Shown here: positions 1 through 8,091 of the stretch, in pieces
Layout: every line of letters begins with the position of its first letter
How positions within the stretch are numbered: position 1 is the stretch's first letter
Assembly (NCBI RefSeq): GCF_009932355.1
Contig: NZ_LEKU01000006.1
Span: forward strand, 1 to 64,000
Origin: Riemerella anatipestifer_E
GTDB taxonomy: Bacteria > Bacteroidota > Bacteroidia > Flavobacteriales > Weeksellaceae
Direction of reading: 5' to 3'
DNA length: 64,000 nucleotides
Translations under genes and position numbers: made by a program
The notes under the pieces: model-generated
The model's input: the letters and a program-made list of their open reading frames with translations, nothing else
The model's database searches: none
Told to the model about the DNA's origin: nothing

Positions 1-59
1 TACATACAAACAAATGTAAAAAAGTACCCGAATTATTTGGCTGTTCCAAATAATTTCGT

Positions 60-108
<49 letters not shown>

Positions 109-179
109 TAGTTTCGTGGGTATGCGTCGTATTATCTAGAAAATTACTTCAACTTTTATCGTTAATTATAAATATAATT

Positions 180-205
180 CCACCAACTTTCGTTGGAGGT
201 TTTTT
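180..205 (+). terminator. Rho-independent terminator-like hairpin
   Basis: An 8-nt arm (180-187) pairs with 192-199 with one A-A mismatch around a tttc loop, followed by a run of six T. It would end transcription arriving from the microsatellite side. The upstream gene lies outside the window. Confidence 0.6.
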
Positions 206-245
206 GCGTTTACACCATTCTAATTTTAGCCTTCATAAATACATG

Positions 246-301
246 CTAAAAGCACCATTGTTTTGTCTCATAACATGGTCGTTCTTGTTGGGTGCTTTTA
301 G
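246..301 (+). other. Inverted repeat in the region before the FISUMP gene
   Basis: ctaaaagcacc at 246-256 is exactly complementary to ggtgcttttag at 291-301, with a 34-nt loop. There is no T-run directly after it, so it is not a standard terminator. It lies in the 270-nt non-coding stretch between the terminator at 180-205 and the gene start at 471. It could be a leader structure or a protein-binding palindrome. Beyond this I see nothing in 206-470; a reading frame open upstream of 471 there has no recognisable protein content. Confidence 0.5.
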
Positions 302-470
302 TGTTCAGAGGGAGCGTTATGTTCTTTCTGTTTTAGCCTTTCCTCTCGTTTTGTGTGTGTTTAGAGGGGGAAGGCGTTTTTTTAGGTTAGAGGTGAGATA
401 TGAAAGATTAGAATTTAGTATCACCTCAACTCTTAAGTCTAATATCTATAATCTTAAAATATTAAACCTT

Positions 471-2369
471 ATGAAAAAGATTCTATTCTGTGTAATGTTT
501 TTTCCAATAGCATTACAAGCACAAGTTGGTATCAATACCAACAACCCAAAAGCCACCTTAGAGGTGAAGAAAAACTCCCTTATTCCTGTCACACAGGCAC
601 AAGGAGTGCTATTCCCTAAATTTACGACAGCAGAGCGTTTAGCTTTTTCGGAAACAACCGAAGAAGGCACTATTATTTACAACACAGAAAAAAGGTGTTT
701 AGAAATGTACTTAGGTGTTATTTCGGGAGTTCACCAATGGGCATGTTTACCTGATGTTGCATCAGCTAAATCTCAAAGCGTCACAGTAACGGCAGTAGGG
801 TTTGAGGGGGCTTATGTAGGGGGAGTTTCATTTACAACAGCTAACCGTGTAAAATTCCGTTTGGAGAACAATTCGTTTTCTAATATTAGCTCCTCTTTTG
901 CCGATGCTGTAAGTATTAAGAATGGTACAAGTAGTCTTACCATTTCTAACTGTCAGTGGCAAAAACTCAACGGCTCTACACTTATAGGTAGCGTGGCATC
1001 ATGCACCTCAGGAAATCCTATTGCTTTAAATTCTGGAGAGTCAGCAGTGCTGTCGTATACAATAAGTGGCACACCTGAAGCAGGAACTTTACAAGCTAGC
1101 TTTAGTAAACTTGGAGCTCAAGCCGACCAACAAACACAAGTGGGCTTAGGTTCAGCAACTATTACTTCACCTAAAGCCGAGTATGTGGCGTCTTTAGAGT
1201 ATAATGGTTTTACTTATCAAGGTAAAATAGACAATGTTACTAATAAATTGGTAGTAAAAATCCCTTATACCAATGGTAGTGGTTCTTATAATGCAGTTAC
1301 CTCCGCACCAGTAACCACCGCCTCTGGACAAGGTAATGATACCAATACTCTTACACTTAATATTTCAGCGGGTAATTTCGGAGTAACAGGCTCTTTAGAC
1401 GCTACTATTACCGTAGGCGGAGGTGACCAAGAATATTTAGTAAAAATGTTAGCTCCAGGGGAAGAGTACATTATTGCTACGATTCCTTACACACTTAATG
1501 ATAAGCCGTATAATATAGTACTCAAAGGTATAGGTGGTATCCCTGATCGTTGTTATAGTAAGACTACTTTTGATTGTGTAGGTTATGGTTCAGCTACAGA
1601 AAAAGAGCACCAATTCATTTATATCCCAGTAGAGGGACCAGATGGCAGAACTTGGCTTAATAACAACCTTGGAGCGGAATACGCTCGTGTAGATTCGCCT
1701 TGGTTTAACCCAACCCATCAGGCAGGGGCTCTTGATTATACAAAAACAACTACAGCAGAAGCTCCTAGTACACTTACTGCCGATCATATCAAAAAAGATT
1801 GGCGCGCCTATGGTTCGCTCTTCCAATGGCAAAGGAAACCAGACGGACATGAACTTATCACTTGGACCAGTGATACTAATGGTACTCCAAAATATACGAA
1901 CACAAATTCTTTATCTAACTCTTGGACAACCCCTAATCATAGCTTGTTTATCATAGGTAATGGCTTAAATAATTACAGTTGGGTAGATAGTGCCTTAAAT
2001 AATGCATCTACTAATAAAGATTTATGGCAGGCTAACGGTTCTAACAATCCTTGTCCTGTGGGTTATCATGTGCCTACGAATGCCGAGCAAGAGGCTTTAC
2101 ATAATGCGATTTTAGGTTATAGTACAGGTACTAGTAACACTAATTCCAACAAAATGTGGAATGAACGGAGCCTCCACCTACCTGCGAGTGGTCACCGCTA
2201 CGCCTACAATGCAGAGCTCAATAGTCAGAGCAACTATGGTCGTTTGTGGAGCAGCGATCAGAGCAATAGCGGCTACTCGTGGAACCTATGGTTTGGCATT
2301 GGTAGTAGTAGTGTAAGCGACAGCAGCAACCGTACAAACGGCTTCAGTGTCCGCTGCATCAAGGATTAA
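471..2369 (+). CDS. FISUMP-domain secreted surface protein
   Basis: This is a predicted secreted or outer-surface protein of 632 residues. I chose the ATG at 471 because it begins a clean signal peptide (MKKILFCVMFFPIALQAQ); the frame stays open upstream to a TTG at 204, but that part is not protein-like. After the signal comes a VGINT-NPKATLEV segment typical of flavobacterial cell-surface proteins, then a Ser/Thr/Gly-rich beta-type middle region. The last 200 residues or so carry FISUMP features: WLNNNLG near the start, CPVGYHVPTNAEQEAL, LPASGHR, LWSSDQ and a terminal GFSVRCIKD. FISUMP proteins are abundant in Bacteroidota and Fibrobacteres but their function is largely unknown. The 3' end is visibly richer in G and C than the rest of the gene. 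Confidence 0.8.
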   Translation: MKKILFCVMFFPIALQAQVGINTNNPKATLEVKKNSLIPVTQAQGVLFPKFTTAERLAFSETTEEGTIIYNTEKRCLEMYLGVISGVHQWACLPDVASAKSQSVTVTAVGFEGAYVGGVSFTTANRVKFRLENNSFSNISSSFADAVSIKNGTSSLTISNCQWQKLNGSTLIGSVASCTSGNPIALNSGESAVLSYTISGTPEAGTLQASFSKLGAQADQQTQVGLGSATITSPKAEYVASLEYNGFTYQGKIDNVTNKLVVKIPYTNGSGSYNAVTSAPVTTASGQGNDTNTLTLNISAGNFGVTGSLDATITVGGGDQEYLVKMLAPGEEYIIATIPYTLNDKPYNIVLKGIGGIPDRCYSKTTFDCVGYGSATEKEHQFIYIPVEGPDGRTWLNNNLGAEYARVDSPWFNPTHQAGALDYTKTTTAEAPSTLTADHIKKDWRAYGSLFQWQRKPDGHELITWTSDTNGTPKYTNTNSLSNSWTTPNHSLFIIGNGLNNYSWVDSALNNASTNKDLWQANGSNNPCPVGYHVPTNAEQEALHNAILGYSTGTSNTNSNKMWNERSLHLPASGHRYAYNAELNSQSNYGRLWSSDQSNSGYSWNLWFGIGSSSVSDSSNRTNGFSVRCIKD

Positions 2370-2428
2370 CCCTTTCCATAAATTAAAACTCTATTATAAA
2401 AATATTCATCCTTTAAATAATATATGTT

Positions 2429-3148
2429 ATGAACACTTTAAAAGCGTGGTTGCGTCCCAACCTATTGACAAAAGACGACCCGAGCGATTTTGTAGCCATG
2501 CCACTTCTAGGCGGTAGCCTTGGCATTACAGAAATTATAGATGCTCTAAAAAAAGAGGGTATGGAGATACAAACCGAAACGGCGGTGGATATTATCACCC
2601 GTTTTAACCGTAAGGCTTCGGAGTTGGTACTTAACGGATACAGTGTGAATACTGGACTAGTGTATATGCGTCCTGCCATTAAAGGCATATTTTACGATAA
2701 GACTTGGGATAAGGAGAAACATTCGGTGTATGTAAATGTGAACCAAGGCACCGACCTAAGAAAAGCCGCTAACGATACCAAGGTAGAAATCCTCGGCGAA
2801 CAATCCAGCCCAATGAGCGTGTTCAGCATCACCGATAAAGCCACAGGCAAAGCAGACGGCACCCTTACCAAAGGTAAGAATGCCGAAATCAAAGGTACTT
2901 ACATTAAAATAGATGGCGACAATCCTAAAAACGGCATCGTCTTCAAAAACCTAGACACTCAGCAAGAAGTGAAACTCTCAGCAGAGCATATTGTACTTAA
3001 TGAGCCGTCGAGGGTGCTTATCCTCGTGCCTTCGGATTTGGAGGCGGGTAACTATGAACTCAGCATCACCACGCAAAGAAGTAGTGGCAACGCCCTACTC
3101 AAAGACCCTAGAACCGAAACTTTATCTACGCCCGTAGTGATAGGGTAA
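2429..3148 (+). CDS. DUF4469-type protein with HU-like N-terminal domain
   Basis: This protein has 239 residues and no signal peptide. Residues 1-120 or so (LRPNLLTKDDPSDFVAMP, then GGSLGITEIIDALKKEG) resemble the HU-like DNA-binding domain found in many Bacteroidota proteins. The C-terminal part, with NGIVFKN and SRVLILVPSDLEAGNYELSITTQ, resembles the Ig-like DUF4469 fold. The role of this family is unknown to me; nucleoid association is only inferred from the HU resemblance. It starts 59 nt after the FISUMP stop with no terminator between, so the two may be co-transcribed. A strong terminator follows. Confidence 0.7.
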   Translation: MNTLKAWLRPNLLTKDDPSDFVAMPLLGGSLGITEIIDALKKEGMEIQTETAVDIITRFNRKASELVLNGYSVNTGLVYMRPAIKGIFYDKTWDKEKHSVYVNVNQGTDLRKAANDTKVEILGEQSSPMSVFSITDKATGKADGTLTKGKNAEIKGTYIKIDGDNPKNGIVFKNLDTQQEVKLSAEHIVLNEPSRVLILVPSDLEAGNYELSITTQRSSGNALLKDPRTETLSTPVVIG

Positions 3149-3170
3149 TGGTCTTAATAACATCTATAAA

Positions 3171-3206
3171 GCCCACCACTCTTAAATTGTAGTGGTGGGC
3201 ATTTTT
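3171..3206 (+). terminator. Rho-independent terminator
   Basis: A perfect 10-bp stem, gcccaccact at 3171-3180 with agtggtgggc at 3191-3200, is followed by a T-rich tract. It ends the transcript of the gene at 2429-3148. Confidence 0.9.
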
Positions 3207-3427
3207 ATTCTGATAGCATAATCACAAACAGTCTGCCCAATGTCGAAACCTCCGACACGGTAATGTCTATCATTCCGATATTAGCAAGTCGTACCATACG
3301 ACATGATAAAGTAGTCTATCCTTATATAAAACATCGTAATACATATCAATAACCAACCTAGATATAAGGCATGATACTTATCAATCAGTTTTTTAGTTGC
3401 TTTAGCTTTATTTTCTCTAAAAAAAAT
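3207..3427. other. Intergenic region with two short palindromes
   Basis: No reading frame looks real here. Two small hairpins are visible: tgtcg/cgaca at 3241-3257, and gtcgta/tacgac at 3288-3302 with a 3-nt loop. Neither is followed by a T-run. Function unknown. Confidence 0.5.
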
Positions 3428-3435
3428 TATCTTTG
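3428..3435 (+). promoter_or_regulatory. Bacteroidota -7 box
   Basis: TATCTTTG matches the Bacteroidota TAnnTTTG -7 consensus and lies 35 nt upstream of the gene at 3471. No well-spaced TTTG -33 box is seen. Confidence 0.5.
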
Positions 3436-3470
3436 CTAAAACAAAAAACAGATTTAATTTTCATATCAAA

Positions 3471-3926
3471 ATGAAAGGGATTTTAAAAATCTATCACCCA
3501 GAAGAAACACTGAAATATCACTTCAGTAAAACCTATTGCAAATCGGTTCTTAGTAACGATAAAATCTTATTAGAGGTAGAGCTCATCACCAGCGAGGACA
3601 TGGATCATGTAGAAGACGACTCTTTACAGTACCGTTTTCCTCAACTGGCACTTAATATTTCGGACTTCCCCATCGCATCAAAGGCTTTAGAAGGACAAAC
3701 ATTCAACATCAATAATGAAGAAGAACTCTACGCCGAAATCAATTTATACGACGATGATGAAACAGAGCTTTTAGACAATCAACTTTCGTTTAGCCTTAAT
3801 GACGAAGGGGTTTTACAACTTATATGGGAAGGCGAAGTTTCAGATTTTTACACTAATTCTGACGAGCCTCTTTCCTTTAAACTAAAATGCCATTTTAAGG
3901 AAGATTCTATAGAGATAGAGGATTAA
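3471..3926 (+). CDS. Conserved-looking hypothetical protein
   Basis: I do not recognise this 151-residue protein. It has no signal peptide or membrane segment, is acidic, and has alternating hydrophobic residues that suggest beta structure (LSFSLNDEGVLQLIWEGEVSDFY, SFKLKCHFKED). It is likely cytoplasmic. It has its own -7 box and is followed by a terminator-like hairpin, so it appears monocistronic. Confidence 0.65.
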   Translation: MKGILKIYHPEETLKYHFSKTYCKSVLSNDKILLEVELITSEDMDHVEDDSLQYRFPQLALNISDFPIASKALEGQTFNINNEEELYAEINLYDDDETELLDNQLSFSLNDEGVLQLIWEGEVSDFYTNSDEPLSFKLKCHFKEDSIEIED

Positions 3927-3956
3927 CAAAAGATAATTCATAACATCCAAACAAGT

Positions 3957-3993
3957 TGAGAAATTAGCCTAAGTAATATCTCAGGGCTTTTTT
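3957..3993 (+). terminator. Rho-independent terminator
   Basis: Arm 3957-3966 (tgagaaatta) pairs with 3974-3983 with one mismatch; gggc and six T follow. It separates the hypothetical gene from the exbB operon. Confidence 0.65.
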
Positions 3994-4022
3994 CGTTAGT
4001 ATAACATAAATTTATTTTAAAA

Positions 4023-4703
4023 ATGAACGACAGCATACAAATGGTATCTCAAACCACAAATACAGAAAAGCAAGTCTTTTCTCTATGGGAAATATTATTC
4101 GGAGGTGGCATCATCTCTAATGTGATTATGATAGCTATATTCTTACTAGGGATACTCGCTCTGTATATTTTTCTAGAACGCTACTTTTTTATTCGTAGAG
4201 CGGCTAAGACCGACCCTAACTTCCTTAATAATATTAAAGATTTCGTCTATGAAGGTAAAATAGACACCGCTATAGATTTATGCAAGACCTCTAATACCCC
4301 TGAAGCCAGAATGATAGAGAAAGGGCTTAGCAGAATAGGTCGCCCCATAAGTGATATTAGCAATGCGATGCAAAGCCAAGGTAACCTAGAAGTGTCTAAA
4401 CTTGAGAAAAACCTCAACTTATTAGCTTCTGCTTCTGGTGCCGCTCCTATGTTGGGCTTTTTAGGTACGGTAATCGGTATGATTATGGCGTTTTTTGAAA
4501 TCTCTAATGTAACAGGAGCCGTAAGCCCTAAACTTTTAGCATCAGGTATTTATACCGCTATGGCAACCACTGCCGCAGGGCTTTTTGTGGGTATTCCAGC
4601 TTATTTCTTCTATAATATCCTCGTAACTAAAGTAGACCGTTTAGTGCTTAAAATACAAATTCATGCAGGGGAATTCCTAGATGCTATCAATAAGCCATTA
4701 TAA
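4023..4703 (+). CDS. exbB: ExbB/TolQ/MotA-family proton channel
   Basis: This is the inner-membrane proton channel subunit that powers TonB-dependent outer-membrane transport, working with ExbD. Its 226 residues fit the family. A first membrane segment is at about 34-52 and two more lie around 135-160 and 175-200, with the family signature APMLGFLGTVIGMIMAF between. It leads a tight run: exbD starts 16 nt after its stop and the TonB-like gene 4 nt after that. A second, larger Exb operon lies at 21986-24996, so this is one of two systems in the window. Confidence 0.93.
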   Translation: MNDSIQMVSQTTNTEKQVFSLWEILFGGGIISNVIMIAIFLLGILALYIFLERYFFIRRAAKTDPNFLNNIKDFVYEGKIDTAIDLCKTSNTPEARMIEKGLSRIGRPISDISNAMQSQGNLEVSKLEKNLNLLASASGAAPMLGFLGTVIGMIMAFFEISNVTGAVSPKLLASGIYTAMATTAAGLFVGIPAYFFYNILVTKVDRLVLKIQIHAGEFLDAINKPL

Positions 4704-4719
4704 ACTAAAAAATTAATTT

Positions 4720-5118
4720 ATGGAATTAAAACGCAGAAATAGAGCAAGTGCGGAGTTTAGTATGGCTTCTATGACGGATATTATTTTCCTCTTGCTGATA
4801 TTTTTTATGATAACCTCCTCTGCTATTAGCCAAAGTGCCATAGAAGTAAAGTTGCCACAAGCAGCAGAAGGCTCTCCTGCAACTCAAGACCCTATTTCGG
4901 TTACCATTTCTCCAGAAGGCGACTATTTCGTAAACGATAAGGCTGTAAATAAGGAAACTCTGGAAGCTACCCTTAATGCCTTATTGAAAAACGAAACCAA
5001 ACCTTCCTTTACAATAAGAGCCGATGAAAATACGAGACACAAAGATGTCGTTTTCGTAATGGAAATCGCCGAAAGAAACCGCTACAATATTGCTATCGCA
5101 ACCGTACAAGAAAAGTAA
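4720..5118 (+). CDS. exbD: ExbD/TolR-family biopolymer transport protein
   Basis: This protein has 132 residues with one N-terminal membrane segment and a periplasmic domain. The conserved membrane motif SMASMTDIIFLLLIFFMITSS carries the proton-coupling aspartate. It works with the ExbB encoded just upstream and the TonB-like protein just downstream. The size is normal for the family. Confidence 0.93.
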   Translation: MELKRRNRASAEFSMASMTDIIFLLLIFFMITSSAISQSAIEVKLPQAAEGSPATQDPISVTISPEGDYFVNDKAVNKETLEATLNALLKNETKPSFTIRADENTRHKDVVFVMEIAERNRYNIAIATVQEK

Positions 5119-5122
5119 ACTT

Positions 5123-5983
5123 ATGAGCCAAACCATAAATACATCGGAAAGAAAAGACCAAGTCAAAAGTGCCATTATCACATTTTTGATTAGCCTTTTG
5201 GTATTCTTAGCTTTGTATTTTTATTCGTTTACTAGAGAACTTCCAAAGGAGGAAGTCGTAAGCACAATGCTCATCAATTTTGGAGACCAAAACGAGGGTA
5301 ACCTTCCTGAAGAACCCCAAAACCAAGAGAGTAGTCTATCCGCCACCGAGACTCCAACACCAATACAAGAAATACAACCTACACCTGTAGAACCTCAACC
5401 CAAAAAAGAAGTGGTTAAAGAGAAAATTATCACAGGGCAAAATACCAAAACAAGTGCTGAAAAGGTGGAAAAAGTAGCCTCTAAACCTACAAAAGAAAGC
5501 ACAACAAACACCCAAAAGAAAGAAACCACGACACCTAAAAAAAGTAGTACCATTGCACAAAATAAAACCACAACCAACCAAGGTGATGGCAGAGGTAACG
5601 AAGCTATTGGCAACCTCATCAGAGGACGAGGCACCAACAAAGGAGCTCAAGGGAGTTCCCAAAACACTTCTGGAAATACAGGAGACCCACTAGGTGGTGA
5701 TAGCAATGGCGATAGTAAAATCGGCATAGACCGAAAGTTAATCGGATTTATACCTGGAACTATGGGGCGTGGTGGTTCACAGCCGTCTCACCAGTGTTCA
5801 GCGTCAGGCACCATTAGCATTTCTTATGTGGTAGATAAAGCGGGTAATGTAATTTCGGCTAGACGAAGTGGTGGTATTACAGACCCTTGTGCCGTAAATA
5901 CAACCATAGAGTGGGTAAAGAAATATGTAAAAGCAGAAAGAGCTAACACTTCTTCTACTGGCACTTACAAAATCACTTTCTAA
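5123..5983 (+). CDS. TonB-like energy transducer
   Basis: This 286-residue protein has an N-terminal membrane anchor at about 14-36, then a long Pro/Lys/Thr-rich linker suited to span the periplasm, and a C-terminal TonB-like domain (GTISISYVVDKAGNVISARRSGG). I chose the ATG at 5123, 4 nt after the exbD stop, over an upstream in-frame start that would overlap exbD. It should link ExbB-ExbD proton flow to outer-membrane receptors. The C-terminal domain is divergent and has a Cys pair (HQCSASG and TDPCAVN) that could form a disulfide. Confidence 0.85.
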   Translation: MSQTINTSERKDQVKSAIITFLISLLVFLALYFYSFTRELPKEEVVSTMLINFGDQNEGNLPEEPQNQESSLSATETPTPIQEIQPTPVEPQPKKEVVKEKIITGQNTKTSAEKVEKVASKPTKESTTNTQKKETTTPKKSSTIAQNKTTTNQGDGRGNEAIGNLIRGRGTNKGAQGSSQNTSGNTGDPLGGDSNGDSKIGIDRKLIGFIPGTMGRGGSQPSHQCSASGTISISYVVDKAGNVISARRSGGITDPCAVNTTIEWVKKYVKAERANTSSTGTYKITF

Positions 5984-6024
5984 AGCCTAATCAAAAGGGA
6001 TTTTAGGATATAAGGAAATTCAAG

Positions 6025-7233
6025 ATGAATAAACCCAATATAGTTATTATAGGAGGTGGAGCTTCGGGATTTTTTTCCGCAGCTAATATAGATACCTCAA
6101 AATACGATGTCTGCATACTAGAACAAAATGCAGAGGTTTTACAGAAAGTAAAAATATCAGGAGGCGGACGCTGTAATGTTACCCACGCTTGTTTTGATGC
6201 TAGAGATTTGGTTCAGTTTTACCCACGAGGTCATAAGGAACTTAGAAGTGTCTTTAGTAAATTTCAACCTGATGATACTATGGCTTGGTTTTCAGAACGA
6301 GGTGTTTCGTTGAAGATTGAAGACGACAATAGAATCTTCCCAGAGTCTAACCGTTCCCAAACTATTATCGATTGCCTACTTTCTTCTGTCAAAGAGAAAA
6401 ACATTGAAATCCATACTAAAACCACAGTAAAATCTATCTCTAAGCAAGACCATCAATATCTCATTATTACTAATGGAGAGTCTTTCTTAGCGGATATTGT
6501 AATTTTCTGCACAGGCAGCTCTCCTAAGGCATTAAGGCTAATGGAAAGCTTAGGACATACTATTGTAAAGCCCGTCCCTTCTTTATTTACCTTTAACATC
6601 AAAGACAACTTACTAGAAGGACTTTCAGGCACTAGTTTTCCGTCGGCAGAAGTGAGAATACCAGAACTAAAGTCTGAAGAAGCAGGAGCTTTACTCATCA
6701 CTCACTGGGGACTTAGCGGACCTACCATTTTAAAACTATCGGCTTGGGAAGCTAGAAGGCTAAATGATTTAAACTACCACTTTAGTATTGAGGTTAATTT
6801 TGTTGGAATTTCACCTAATGATGCCGAAACTCTTATCCAAGATTTTAAGCAAAGCCACCCAAAGAAAACATTAAGCCAAGGAAAACCTTTTGATGTTACC
6901 AATCGTTTTTGGCAAAGCATTTTAGCAGTTTCTCGTATCAACTCCGAAAAACAATGGGCTCACCTCTCCGCAAAAGAAACACAAACTATCATAGAAAACC
7001 TCTGTAAAAAGAAGCTTTCCGTAACAGGCAAATCTACATTTAAAGAAGAATTTGTAACTGCTGGAGGCGTCTATCTAAAAGAAATTGATTTTAAAAACAT
7101 GAAATCTAAAATACTTCCTAATTTCTACATCGCAGGAGAAGTTTTGGATATAGATGCCGTTACTGGAGGATTCAACTTTCAGGCCTGTTGGAGCGAAGCG
7201 TGGCTCATCGCACAAGACCTTAATTCAATATAA
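6025..7233 (+). CDS. BaiN/HI0933-family NAD(P)/FAD-dependent oxidoreductase
   Basis: This flavoprotein of 402 residues starts with a Rossmann FAD-binding motif (IVIIGGGASGFFSA), has the family signature SGGGRCNVTHA at about 50-60, and ends with an FAD-contacting VTGGFNFQACWSEAW. Members are annotated as BaiN or YhiN-like oxidoreductases, but their substrates are mostly unknown. It follows the TonB-like gene by 41 nt and may be part of the same transcript. It ends at a symmetric terminator. Confidence 0.88.
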   Translation: MNKPNIVIIGGGASGFFSAANIDTSKYDVCILEQNAEVLQKVKISGGGRCNVTHACFDARDLVQFYPRGHKELRSVFSKFQPDDTMAWFSERGVSLKIEDDNRIFPESNRSQTIIDCLLSSVKEKNIEIHTKTTVKSISKQDHQYLIITNGESFLADIVIFCTGSSPKALRLMESLGHTIVKPVPSLFTFNIKDNLLEGLSGTSFPSAEVRIPELKSEEAGALLITHWGLSGPTILKLSAWEARRLNDLNYHFSIEVNFVGISPNDAETLIQDFKQSHPKKTLSQGKPFDVTNRFWQSILAVSRINSEKQWAHLSAKETQTIIENLCKKKLSVTGKSTFKEEFVTAGGVYLKEIDFKNMKSKILPNFYIAGEVLDIDAVTGGFNFQACWSEAWLIAQDLNSI

Positions 7234-7240
7234 AACTAAA

Positions 7241-7275
7241 AGAACCGAGATGTATATTTTCTCGGTTCTTTTATT
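7241..7275. terminator. Bidirectional terminator
   Basis: agaaccgaga at 7241-7250 pairs perfectly with tctcggttct at 7260-7269, with A-rich and T-rich flanks on either side. It lies between two converging genes (the oxidoreductase and ccsA) and can serve both. Confidence 0.85.
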
Positions 7276-7294
7276 ATCATTCTGTTCAAAAGTT

Positions 7295-8089
7295 TTATCC
7301 TGTATAAGTATGCACACTATTCTGTGCGGTTGGCAGGTAATTAACTCCAAACCAACATACCAACAATAACAAGAATGCCACTATGATGATATAAAACGGC
7401 ATCGTACTTTCTTCATTTTTAAACTTAAATCTGTAGTGAATATACACCAAATATCCTAACCAACTTATAAATGCCCAAGTTTCTTTAGGGTCCCAAGTCC
7501 AATAATGTCCCCATGCTTCCTTTGCCCATAATGCTCCAAACAGAAGTCCTAATGTTAAAAAGCTATAACCTACATTTACCAACTGGTTCATCAGCTGTAC
7601 TGTCTCCCCTACTTGTTCTTTTTTGTAATAACGGTAAAGCCCAAAAACAGCCACTAATGTCGCCATACCAAACATCGCATAAGCAAATATATACACCACC
7701 ACATGCGGAATAAACCAAACGCTATGTAAGGCAGGCATCAAAGTTTTATTGATGGTATCTGGGTTGAAATAGGTAATCAGAGTAAAAACACCTGCCATTA
7801 CGATAGCATAGTGCAAAATCCATTTTTGTTTGTATAAAAAATACAATACCCAGCCTATTACCGAGATAAAAAAGGCATACCAAATTCTAGTTTCTGCCAA
7901 AGTACGCAAAGGTGGTCTCTCTAGGGTTATCCATAAATTGGAAATAAAATATCCTAAAACGACAATCCCCACCAAGTGAAGTCCTAATGCTAAATTAACC
8001 AATGGTTTCTTTTTGAATAATAACAGAACTCCTGAGGTTACCCACAATATCAATAAAGAAAATACGATATAACTAAATACACTCCACAT
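7295..8089 (-). CDS. ccsA: Cytochrome c biogenesis protein CcsA/ResC
   Basis: This multi-pass inner-membrane heme-handling protein has 264 residues and about eight hydrophobic segments. The tryptophan-rich heme motif WGHYWTWDPKETWAFISW identifies the CcsA/CcmC family. With ResB it forms the System II machinery that attaches heme to c-type cytochromes. Its start lies 2 nt after the resB stop, so the two are translated from one message. The multiheme NrfH and NrfA encoded just upstream are natural clients. In many Bacteroidota ResB and CcsA are fused; here they are separate. Confidence 0.92.
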   Translation of the reverse strand: MWSVFSYIVFSLLILWVTSGVLLLFKKKPLVNLALGLHLVGIVVLGYFISNLWITLERPPLRTLAETRIWYAFFISVIGWVLYFLYKQKWILHYAIVMAGVFTLITYFNPDTINKTLMPALHSVWFIPHVVVYIFAYAMFGMATLVAVFGLYRYYKKEQVGETVQLMNQLVNVGYSFLTLGLLFGALWAKEAWGHYWTWDPKETWAFISWLGYLVYIHYRFKFKNEESTMPFYIIIVAFLLLLVCWFGVNYLPTAQNSVHTYTG

Positions 8090-8091
8090 AA

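Noticed and set aside
204..470. N-terminal extension of the FISUMP gene from a TTG at 204
   Set aside because: The extension is not protein-like and hides a clear signal peptide that begins at 471.
5336..5662. Minus-strand frames opposite the TonB-like linker
   Set aside because: They arise from the repetitive Lys/Thr/Pro codons of the real gene and contain no domain.
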